Both the position numbers and the translations under genes were made by a program. 64,000 nt of DNA from Trichosphaerium sp. ATCC 40318 (taxonomy: Eukaryota > Discosea > Flabellinia > Trichosidae): positions 186,001 to 250,000 of the forward strand of contig JALMLS010000596.1 of assembly GCA_038496445.1 (NCBI GenBank), given 5' to 3'. Of the stretch, positions 35,580 to 44,885 are shown piece by piece (the stretch's first letter is position 1; each line of letters begins with the position of its first letter). The notes beneath the pieces are model-generated. The model ran no database searches, was not told where the DNA came from, and saw only the letters and a program-made list of their open reading frames with translations.

Positions 35580-36032
35580 ATGATGCGAACAGCTTCTCTT
35601 CTTCTACTCGTATTATGCCTTGTTACCTTATGTACTTCGGCCAGAGTTAAGATTATTAAAATAGGCACCACGTTTGCTCTATCGTCTCTTCCAAACTCAA
35701 ATCATGTTTTTTTGATGCCAACCTTTTACATTCCAACAGTGTGGGATATGCAAAGAGTGCCAAACACCAATCTCTTCAAGTTTGTAAATATCGAAACAAG
35801 GTACTGTATGGAAGTAGCTCCAAACCAAGTTGTATTTCTGGCTCTTTGCGATGTATCAAAGAGCGCTCAAAGGTTCTCGCTTATAGATACTCGCTTTGGT
35901 GGTAAGCGTATTACTAATCTAAACTACGTAATTGATGGTGGACGCGGAGCTAGTCACGCTGAGCGTGTTTATCTAAAGCGATACTGGGATAGAGATAATA
36001 TTGATATCACTTGGATAATTGATTATGTTTGA
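35580..36032 (+). CDS. Secreted beta-trefoil-like protein, copy 2 (type A)
   Basis: Single exon, 150 residues. Signal peptide TASLLLLVLCLVTLCTSA, then VKIIKIGTTFALSSLPNSNH, CMEVAPNQVVFLALCD, RFSLIDTRFGGKRITN and GGRGASHAERVYL. It is closest to copy 4 in its first 25 residues and in its 5' flank. The cysteines of the C.E...........L.C core are kept. No anchor is present. A lectin or extracellular matrix role is inferred from the fold only. Confidence 0.7.
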   Translation: MMRTASLLLLVLCLVTLCTSARVKIIKIGTTFALSSLPNSNHVFLMPTFYIPTVWDMQRVPNTNLFKFVNIETRYCMEVAPNQVVFLALCDVSKSAQRFSLIDTRFGGKRITNLNYVIDGGRGASHAERVYLKRYWDRDNIDITWIIDYV

Positions 36033-36817
36033 CATGTACAACAATAAAACCATTCCCTAGTATTTTAATATAAATTGTGTAGACTTCATTCTTGATACCC
36101 TGTGGTTTTATTGTTGCATGTGACTGCACGTTGCAGGTTTACTTGTTGTTCATCTGTTCATCGTGTTAAAGTTGTATTACTAAAGCGTTGGTTGTATACC
36201 AGCAATAATCAAGTAAACTGGCTCGCCAGGTCATGATAGTTCTGAATATACAGTGTTGTCCACATCTTGTTTTGTTTATAGCAAGTAGGCTATCTTACAC
36301 AGCAATACAAGCAATGTAATATGGTAACAATCCAAATACCATTTTCCTAGCTGCATATTCAACATCATGGTATGTACTCAGGAACAGAAACGGCAACAAT
36401 GAGTTAGCACGTGATAAAATAAGTACGGCCTTGAACCCCAAAACCAAAATTGGTTTTATGTTAACACTTTTTCATGGACTGATGTAAACTGTACAGCGGT
36501 GCATGTAACACAACTAAATGTATTGTTGTTTTTAAACTGTGTACTGGCAAAACCAACTTGGTTTACATGATATCAGGTTCATTGTTTCTATGATTTGAAA
36601 TCCAATCACATTGACAACGTCGGGTATCTATTCAGATAAATTCCGAAAATATGATAGTTAGGCGAAACGCTACGTTGCATGTCTATTTAGCAAACTCATT
36701 GGATTGAAGTATTCAATCACATTGAACACAGAACGCAAGATAACAAAAACACAAGCTAACAATTGTGTTTTTTTGGTCAAAGCACAAAAAAAGCGAATAA
36801 AACCCTGACTCAACACA
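36033..36817. other. Intergenic stretch with type-B 5' flank
   Basis: The last 200 nt (from about 36615) closely match the reverse complement of 34310-34510, so copies 1 and 3 share a promoter-type flank. The first 580 nt hold no gene; a CACGTG lies at 36409. Confidence 0.5.
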
Positions 36818-37270
36818 ATGCGAACAGCTTCTCTTCTTCTGTGTATCTTATGTATTGTTGCCCTCTGTGCTTCGGCTCATGTCAAGATTATAAAATACCA
36901 AACCACGTTTGCTCTATCATCGTTTCCAAACTCGGATTATGTACACTTGATGCCAACCTTCTACGGACCAACAGTGTGGGATATACAAAGCTGGGGCAGC
37001 GGAGGATGGATCAGGTTTGTACATGTCGCCTCAGGGGACTGCATGGAAGCAGTACATGGGCAAATTGTAAAGCTGGCTCTTTGTGATATATTGAGCTATA
37101 AACAGAGGTTCACACTTGAACAAAGCGGGTATGGGGCAAGCTATGGTCGTATTGCTCGTCTGGGATACGCACTAGATGCAGGACCTGGAGCTATCCACGC
37201 TCAGCGCGTTTTTCTTGATCCAAACAACGGAGATACAGTCGATAGCACTTGGAAAATTGTTTATCTTTAA
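36818..37270 (+). CDS. Secreted beta-trefoil-like protein, copy 3 (type B)
   Basis: Single exon, 150 residues. Signal peptide TASLLLCILCIVALCASA, then VKIIKYQTTFALSSFPNSDY, TVWDIQSWGSGGWIRFVHVA, CMEAVHGQIVKLALCD, KQRFTLEQSGYG and VFLDPNNGDTVDSTWKIVYL. It is the closest relative of copy 1 in both protein and 5' flank, although it lies on the other strand. A Gly-Gly insertion in the middle distinguishes it. An aataaa polyadenylation signal follows the stop at once (caccaataaaaac). Confidence 0.7.
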   Translation: MRTASLLLCILCIVALCASAHVKIIKYQTTFALSSFPNSDYVHLMPTFYGPTVWDIQSWGSGGWIRFVHVASGDCMEAVHGQIVKLALCDILSYKQRFTLEQSGYGASYGRIARLGYALDAGPGAIHAQRVFLDPNNGDTVDSTWKIVYL

Positions 37271-37660
37271 TGTACACCAATAAAAACCCAAAACAGGTTT
37301 ATGGTAACGGGACTCATTTTTTTTTCGTGCACAGATAGGTGTAGGCGCATGTAACATGCCTTGAATCATTACGTAAGGTGAACAAGGGTGATATCAATTA
37401 GGTTTCGCAGTATTTTTATCAGAAAACTATGCGAAGTTATTATCATTGTCTCAGCAGACCTCAGAAGACCAAATAAAGCTAAGCCTTTTATCACCACACT
37501 AGCGTTTTCAATCATGCTGTACAACATAAATAACAGCAAAATACAATTGCTTATGATGGCATCATCGATTCAACGATAAACCGAATCACATTGACAACAC
37601 AGAACGAGAGATCACTTGTTTTTTTTTTCTCAAAATAAAAAGAACAAAACCTGATTCAAC
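37271..37660. promoter_or_regulatory. Type-A 5' flank of trefoil copy 4
   Basis: Repeats the 35.28-35.58 kb segment with few changes. No gene is seen. Confidence 0.45.
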
Positions 37661-38113
37661 ATGATGCGAACAGCTTCTCTTCTTCTATTTGTATTATGCC
37701 TTGTTACCTTATGTACTTCGGTCAGAGTTAAGCTTAAAAAGATAGGCACTAATTACGCTCTATCAGCTATAACGAATTCGGACTATATTTATTTGATGCC
37801 AACCTTTTACATTCCAACAGATTGGTGGATGCGAGACTATGGTACATACGTGAAGTTTGAAAATATTCACGCAAAAAAGTGTATGGAGGCATCGTTTGTA
37901 CTACAACGTGTTATTCTGGGAGATTGCGATGATTATAACTTTCGCCAAAGGTTCGCACTTGATGATAGCCGTTGGGGTGAGCAATATAAGCGTATTAATC
38001 ATGTGTACAACTATGTTGATACAGGACCTGGAGCTAGGCAAGCTCAACAGGTTTATCTAAAGCGGAACAGAGTTCACACAGCCGATAACACTTTTGAAAT
38101 TGTATACGTTTGA
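37661..38113 (+). CDS. Secreted beta-trefoil-like protein, copy 4 (type A)
   Basis: Single exon, 150 residues. Signal peptide TASLLLFVLCLVTLCTSV, then VKLKKIGTNYALSAITNSDY, WWMRDYGTYVKFENIHAKK, CMEASFVLQRVILGDCDDYN and FRQRFALDDSRWG. It is the most diverged member in the middle of the protein, while the signal peptide codons and upstream DNA are nearly those of copy 2. This contrast suggests faster change in the mature part. Confidence 0.7.
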   Translation: MMRTASLLLFVLCLVTLCTSVRVKLKKIGTNYALSAITNSDYIYLMPTFYIPTDWWMRDYGTYVKFENIHAKKCMEASFVLQRVILGDCDDYNFRQRFALDDSRWGEQYKRINHVYNYVDTGPGARQAQQVYLKRNRVHTADNTFEIVYV

Positions 38114-38699
38114 TTTGTACCAATAAACATCGACTATGAATCACGTGATACGAAAAAAATTATGAACAAGTACAAATTCTGTAGTTGCGTAGTGAAACTT
38201 TGTTGTAGAGCTAGTGGAGTTTAAGTCAGAGGTCTTACTTTTCCGGCTACAAACCGGTTAACCGTTTAGGTTCTGAAAGCCGGTTAACCTCTACTTCTTA
38301 GCAACTATGATTCATAGTGAAATATTGTGCTTTACATCGTTGGACACGGCGAACTGTATGATAAAATGACACACAACTTACACTTGTTCAATATTCGGTG
38401 AAAAACGGTCTTCTAATTTGTTGCTTGTAATACCGCAAAGGCTAAAATCATTCTTCAGGCTAATTACTGTTAGTAGACTTTCCCATGTTGGTTTACAATG
38501 ATATTGTGTATTCGTGTACTTTGCCCTCAGTTGTAAACCCTTTGAAACTAAGGTTGATAGTATGAACGGTTGAAAATGATGTGATACCTTCATGTTTATG
38601 GTGTCTATGGATAAGACCACCAGCAAGGGATCTAATAGCTTCAAATTGTACAGTACATTTATTTAATACTCAACTTGCAAGGTACATGACCGCCTGTTT
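38114..38699. other. Spacer with an unassigned open frame
   Basis: CACGTG at 38142 and repeated ccggttaacc near 38255-38290. An 88-codon minus frame (38378-38644) beginning MKLLDPLLVVLSIDTINMK is protein-like but has no recognised motif or flanking exons. Confidence 0.3.
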
Positions 38700-40395
38700 T
38701 CAGGGTACATACGGTTTTATACACCCAGATAAAGCGTGTTCACTGAGTTTTTCGCATACAGAAGCTTGGCTATTTTTAGAAAACCGTTCATGTCGCGGAT
38801 CACTACAAAGAAAAAATTATTTTACAAGAAACAATTCAGCCTTCTGTACGTTGTAAACCTTACTCCTAGTTCCAAAATACCATCATCATCGTTTAGAGCG
38901 CCACTTAATCTTCCGATAGACCGCCCAAGCTGACGTCTAGTATATGTAGGAGTGCTGTAGTTTGTTGTTGACTATTTTGTTAGTAGGCAGTCAAGTTATT
39001 TAATCACCAGACTTACCGCAGTGTTGCAATATTGTCCACCAACTACAATAAATTCGGCACAATTATGAAACAGCACTGAGACTGTTGTGGTGCCACAACA
39101 TTGAGGTATTGCATTGATTTTTGGGAACGTATTCCAAGGACTTATACTGCATTCTGGAGACTCACGCTCATTGTTCCATTCCACATGGCCTTGGTAGAAA
39201 GTTATTTTACAAAAAAGAGGCTTGGTAGATACCAGTTGTTGTGTAGATCAAAGCGTTTTCTATGGTCACGTGCGCGTTCTACAAGAAAAATGAGCTTTTT
39301 TGGTTTTTCATTTCAAGAACCGTTTACCACGTCAGATTCAAAGAACACGTTTATACCCATTACCACTAAATTATAATCAAACAGCTTAAGATATACAAGT
39401 GGTTACATACCATCTGCAATGTAGCCTGCAGTTTTTTCAACATTTCCTCCACTTGCTCGGTAGTATGCTACGGTTATAGCTACACTCTTACAGAAAATGA
39501 ATTGTTATAGTATCGTATAGTACGTACAATAGTAATCTCTTGCATTTCTGAGGGACATGTTTCAGGTGGAGGTGATAGCGGAAGAGTAGCACCTTCAGGG
39601 TAACCTCTTTTTAAGGTTTTTAAGTCTTTGTTTGTTCCTCTACGAAGAACAAGGTGTCAACAACTACTTTCTCAAATTATGTACCTGAATACCAAGTGAC
39701 TATCATTTCCTATCAAAGACTTGTGACGAGGATGCATGAATGACACATGTCTGGTTGTTTCATCAGTATCATACTAATGTGATGCGAAGGAACGTGGTAC
39801 CTATCAAGAGCATCAAAGAAGTGCCAATGACCTTGTTCGGATTGCCAGAAGCCAGAGAAAGTACCATCAGAGTATTGAGTAACTCGAAAATGTTGATGGT
39901 TCTCTCCAATCGCTTTGAACGTGTTTGAAGGTGCATCAATAAAAGTCACATTGTGTTCGTTTTGAATGGTAATCTACAACTCATTTCAGTTTTAGTCACG
40001 TGATTTGATGGTATTGTAATTGTATCTCCAAATATGATATTACCTTCGTATTCTTTGCGTAGGGAGAGTGTTTAATACAGGTGAAGCTCAACGTCTTGTT
40101 TGTATTGAAAAAAAGGTCGACGCGATGTTGTTTTGAATTTATTGCCTGATAAGCATCCACGTGCGTAAGAGATACTATTTAATGAGAAACTAGCAACGAA
40201 TCTACGCAAACGTACTTTTTGATATAGCTTCAAATTCATCCATATTGTCCCAAAACTCTTGGCTATAGCCCCACGTGAACGTGGTAAATATAAAGATACC
40301 TGATAAACCCATTTAGTATTCCATTTCATCCAATGCAAGGTAAAAGGCCCGCTAGTTGGACATTACGTACCTAAAGTTACGAGAAGCTTCCACAT
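38700..40395 (-). CDS. Family H secreted protein, copy 1 (GHWHFFDALDR family)
   Basis: About ten exons from the ATG at 40395. The signal peptide is split by the first intron (MWKLLVTL, GIFIFTTFTWGYSQEFWDN). Then come SLTHVDAYQAINSKQHRVDL, SFTCIKHSPYAKNTK and the invariant exon FIDAPSNTFKAIGENHQHFR, VTQYSDGTFSGFWQSEQGHW, HFFDALDR. Next come VSFMHPRHKSLIGNDSHLVF, RGYPEGATLPLSPPPETCPS, INAIPQCCGTTTVSVLFHNC, TRRQLGRSIGRLSGALNDDD, GILE and RFSKNSQASVCEKLSEH, ending CIKPYVP. No anchor is present. I do not recognise the family. Cysteines and the ending (RFSK.SQ..VC......CLKPY) are shared by all copies. The first two coding blocks are almost identical to the copy at 58.5 kb. Confidence 0.72.
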
Positions 40396-40980
40396 GGTTG
40401 TTAGTAAAATAAAACAAATGTGATCTAACATTAATTTGTAAGGTAGAGTCTCGTTTTATTTAGATAACTGCGCAAACTTCGAAATGATATAGTGACAACT
40501 CAACGCAAGGACCCAGTATTTCAGAGCTTCTTCGTGTTTGAGGTGCAAAAGAGAATGATATTCTAAGTTGACTCGGATTCAGACGTTCTTACTGCGTCAA
40601 CCGAAGTAGTGCACTTAAAAAGAACATTTTTCACTCAAGCAAAGATTCTTACTACGCGGTTAAGGTCTTGCAGATTTTCTGCTCGCAACGGTGCCTTTTG
40701 CACCAAATAGGTACAGATGTGAGCAAGAACGTTCTGGCTCGCTTGTACATGCTGGGGCATACCAGGAATTCATACAAGACAATGACTCGGTTCTGCGTTC
40801 TATGAACTTACAAATTTCCCAACACTTGGTCTTTTGTAAACTAAGACTTGTCACCTTGCTACCGGGCAAATTGTACATCCCAGTGATATACGCCTCCTTT
40901 CGAAGAAATCACGTGATTGCTTAAAACAGTCACTTTAGTCATATTTAGTAGATACTACATTATAAAGCACACTCTTCTGT
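40396..40980. other. Spacer, no gene called
   Basis: About 585 nt. Overlapping plus and minus frames near 40660-40924 lack motifs. An aatcacgtgattg palindrome at about 40908 lies 70 nt upstream of the next start. Confidence 0.4.
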
Positions 40981-42405
40981 ATGTCTTTCAATAATCAATG
41001 TACGATAGTGCCCTACTGGGTTTCTTCTCATAAGTATTTAGGCACGCCTTTAAACCTAGAATCGCTTCCTTGTGATATACAGGTGTATATTAGCAGCTAT
41101 TGTAGCGAAGTGTTCGCTAAATGGTACGTTTCTTTTTTTCAAAAAAAATGTGACAGAGCGATAGGAACTTGTTGAGCAAATCTACTGCGACATCAACTCG
41201 CTACAATGAAAAGCTTAACAAAACCGGCGTTTGGTTGAAATGGCATTCAAACGGTAGATTGTCAGATAGTAGACACTTTGTTGATGGTATCGAACATGGA
41301 GCTTTACAAGTTTGGTTTGAGAATGGGCAAACAAGAGAAAAGTCTTTCAAAGAAGAAGGTTTGTTCGAAGGTGAAATAAAAACATGGTATGCCTCCGGAC
41401 AACTTGAATCACAGGGTTTCTATAAGTCTGGTAAGAAAGAAGGTACTTATAAGATTTGGCATGAAGGAGGACAACTCTACAAGGAAGCTATGTATTGTAA
41501 CAATGTACGTCATGGCTTGCTCCGTGAGTACTTTGAGAATGGGCAAATGGCTAGCTATGTGATGATTCAAAATGGAGTTGATAACGGCTTGGTTCACTAT
41601 TGGAATGAAGATGGACATATGATATTAAAGGGAACATTTGTGGACGCAAAGCCTGAAGGAAAGTTTGAAGAATGGTACACGTTACACTTTTTCCTCGTAC
41701 TTTCTTAACTTTGCTCTTTGCTTTGTATTTAGCTTAACCGTATGTAGGTATGACAATGGTAACCCCAAAGTATTGTGTTGGTTTTATTCGAACAAACGAG
41801 AAGGAAAGTTTAGCGAATGGCACGAAAATGGAGCAGTTGCGGTCCAGTGTAATTATGTTGATGAGGAATTTGATGGAGAATACAAAGCATGGTATTCCAA
41901 TGGTCAATTAGAAAAAGAGTGTACCTATGTAAAAGGAGCCCTTGACGGAGAACACAAGATGTGGTATGACAACGGTCAATTAAAGCACTGTAGAACTTAT
42001 GTCAATGGCAAACATGACGGTACTACCAGAAACTGGTATGCCAATGGTCAAATACAATTTGAGTGTCAAGTTGTTAATGATTTAAGACATGGTACTTTTA
42101 AGCGTTGGGATAAAAGCGGTGTTCTTCTTGAGGAGAGGAAGTATATTAATGGAGTCCAAAATGGTCTGTATCAATGTTGGTCATCAAGTGGTAGCTTAAT
42201 CCTCAAGTGCACTTATTTGGACGGACGGCAACATGGTAATTGCTTTCAGAGAACTAGCAATGGTTCTATTGAAAGTCATTATAAGCACGGTCAACTACAT
42301 GGTGACTATAAAGAAGTGAATGCAAAAGGTGATATTTTAAATGAGAGCAGTTACGAAAATGGTCAAGTAAAATCAAAGCCACTTAATTTTGGAACATGGA
42401 TCTAA
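40981..42405 (+). CDS. F-box / MORN-variant repeat protein
   Basis: Three exons. Exon 1 (MSFNNQCTIVPYWVSSHKYL) joins across a gtacgttt...gcgatag intron to give LNLESLPCDIQVYISSYCSE, VFAKWNLLSKSTATSTRYNE, an F-box-like N-terminus. About eighteen 22-24 residue repeats follow, such as VWFENGQTREKSFKEEGLFE, AWYSNGQLEKECTYVKGALD and MWYDNGQLKHCRTYVNG. An intron at 41675-41749 splits one repeat (EEW/YDNGN). The end is QVKSKPLNFGTWI. It is the same architecture as the gene at 27.5 kb, with more repeats and true introns, which shows residence in a eukaryotic genome. The repeat type is frequent in giant viruses, and the direction of any transfer is open. Confidence 0.78.
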
Positions 42406-42888
42406 TGTAGCTGAGTCTTAAAATTGAATAAATTCATTATAAAATTTCCGTTGTGGTTTTTTTCATAGTGCATCATTTCACATAATCCTAGACGGTCAAC
42501 AATACTATTTCTTACCACAACAGATGCCTAGAGTTGTTCTTGTTGGTAGAGAATTTTTCTCTAAGCAGTTGATGAAAAAGTAAAAAATGTGTCAGTAACA
42601 CAGCAGTCAGCTACTCGCCTGAAACTCCCGTATATGATAGGTTAAGGTTTGTATTTCAACGAGAAGTTCGAAACAGATATGCACAATAAGTACATTATAT
42701 GCAATTATCACAGAAAATATGTGCCGTGATCTTTTCAGTAAAAAAGGAACTTTTAATTCCTTATTTAAGAGCATCAACACCTTTTTCCGTCGAATGAATA
42801 GGCCAAATCTACTTAAACAGTGATGTACTACTTATCCCTGATGTGAGATCGCAAACAACGCCGTTTAAAAAACAATTTTGTTCACTAT
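42406..42888. other. 3' flank of MORN gene
   Basis: A tentative aataaa (aattgaataaattc) lies 20 nt after the stop. Nothing else is seen. Confidence 0.4.
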
Positions 42889-42987
42889 CTTATGCAACAT
42901 CCCAAACAGCCAAAAATGATGTATTGTATTCAACATGCGCGTGTAGTATGTATGTATCATTTTTGGCTGTTTGGGATGTTGCATAAG
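42889..42987. repeat. Perfect 32-bp inverted repeat with 35-nt loop
   Basis: Arm 42889-42920 (starts cttatgcaacatcccaaac) is exactly complementary to 42956-42987 (ends gggatgttgcataag). The spacer 42921-42955 has no match. The perfect long stem in an intergenic region could be a small-RNA precursor, a young inverted-repeat element or a cruciform site. No TA or other direct duplication is evident next to it. Confidence 0.85.
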
Positions 42988-43498
42988 TTAGAAAGAGGAA
43001 AAACACTGTAAACATTTTTAGAAAAAGTGCCCTACAACAAATGCAAAGCGTTTAGCTCGGTTTTATATCGCTAATCAAGATCAATAAGCGGAACTTGACG
43101 TTTTTAGCGGAGCCACAACTAACGTTTTAGTGTGCGCACTCAGGTTCGATGCAATAGTACTCTTTATACACTTTCAAGGTATAAATGATGAACAATAAAA
43201 ACCTAGTGAGAAGATTTTCACATCTTACAATAACGTCATACCACAAAAACAGTAAAACGTATTTATTTTTTTACACGGCTACAGGTTTATATTAAGCTCT
43301 CATACTTACTGTGTAGATTCAAAGCATATAGCGCTTACACCATAGCACATTCAACTGCTTAGCGAAAAATTCTCTAAAAGCTATGAATAATATTACAGTG
43401 TTTGGCTACAAAGTCAAGTTTAAGTCAATCACACTTTCTAACGTATTATTAACCACATACAACACAAAATCACTCACCACTCTTTGTAAAACCGTTAT
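42988..43498. other. Upstream region of F-box gene
   Basis: About 510 nt with no open frame of interest and no repeat. Confidence 0.4.
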
Positions 43499-44678
43499 AT
43501 GGCTGCACCAATACTACCTGGAGAGATAGTGTACCATATACTCGCGTTTGTAGATGATTTATACACAAAGTATGCTGTAGCGCTTGTATGCTCGTATTGG
43601 CGCACTGCCATAATATCTACAACAACGACAGTTGATGTTTCGTATCTTTGCCTAGATGGAGAAAAACACGAACGAATGGGAACTTTTCCAAGATACTCAA
43701 AATTGAGGTCTGTTTTTCATATTTTTAAAAATGTGGACACTGTTAAGGTACCCTTTTGGCTGTCAAAATACCTGCTTAAGTGTGTTAGCTTTGTGATATC
43801 ATTGTTGGCTTCAGAACATTCTGGAAACTGGGTAAGAAATTAGACAAGTTGTTGTGCAATTTTGTCTTTGATTTTTTTGTTTTGCATACTTGTTAACTAT
43901 TCTTTTTTGTTTCAGGATGTGCTGTGCTTTCAGGTAAATTAGATCTTGGAGAACGGATAGGGTTTGGTGCTTATCATGAGTACATGAGCCTTGCTGATCT
44001 TAAAACACAAGAATTCAATGATAGCCCAGAAGTACAAGGTATGCATGAGTGCTACTTTTTCAACCTTCTGTAAGCTTTTTATAATATTATTGATAGAGAT
44101 TCGAGCCACTGGATGTACGCCCATCACCAGTATAGTCATATCAGACTGTAATATAAAGTACTGGTATTGTATGTAGCACTTAGCAATGGTTTGGGGCAAA
44201 GTAAGTCTAACATTGTAATTATAGCCTCATGGCCATCTGTGATGTTTGCCGGAGTTACATTATTTAGAGCTTTGGCAACTAAGGATGCTGTATTTTCAGT
44301 AGATGTTTCAGGTTCTACTGGAGAAGGCTTGAAATATCTGTACAAGGAAGGATATAGTACGTTAATACAAATAATTGTATGCCTTGTTTAAGGTTTCTCC
44401 CTTTGTTTTTATTTCTTACCCTTTTGTGGCTTATATCGTTCACTAGAAGTATCACACCTTCCACTTTGCAATCTAGAAAAATGGACGTTGAACATGTCTG
44501 ATACAAACATACCAGAAGATGAAAAAAAAGGTGCGTAGAACTTTGCTTGGTTTTAACATGTTTTGACATGATTTTGTTCAGAAATACAAAGCATTATTCA
44601 TAGTTTACAGAAACAGGCATCACAATATCGGATTTAGTAATAATGTACAAGTTTGTAGTTTCAATATCACGTGAATGA
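43499..44678 (+). CDS. F-box protein with LRR-like C-terminal part
   Basis: Six or seven short exons. Exon 1 gives APILPGEIVYHILAFVDDLY, TKYAVALVCSYWRTAI, a good F-box (LP.Ei...Il.f......l..v...W). Later exons give SGKLDLGERIGFGAYHEYMS, TGCTPITSIVISDCNIK, KSNIVIIASWPSVMFAGVTL, KDAVFSVDVSGSTGEGLKYL, VSHLPLCNLEKWTLNMSDTN and IPEDEKKG. The repeated 'L..L.L....I' spacing suggests leucine-rich repeats, but they are irregular. The last exon ends SISRE and TGA at 44678. An SCF substrate adaptor is inferred. It lies tail to tail with the following minus-strand gene, about 200 nt apart. Confidence 0.6.
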
Positions 44679-44885
44679 AGTGCCCTGACAGCCAAAGTTA
44701 AGAGGCTTTTCGAATTGACATTGATATCCACAATCAACTGAACTCCCAGCTTCCAGCACTACAAAGTTTAATGGCTTGCTAACCATTCAGTACTTGCCGG
44801 AGTCGATGCTGTGTTTCCTTTATTTCAGCTGTTAGACGTACAGTGTTATTGATAATCTAATAATCTTTTATAAACTGGCTAAAAT

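Noticed and set aside
40660..40924. Overlapping plus and minus frames of 72-77 codons
   Set aside because: Neither has a recognisable motif or splice partners.
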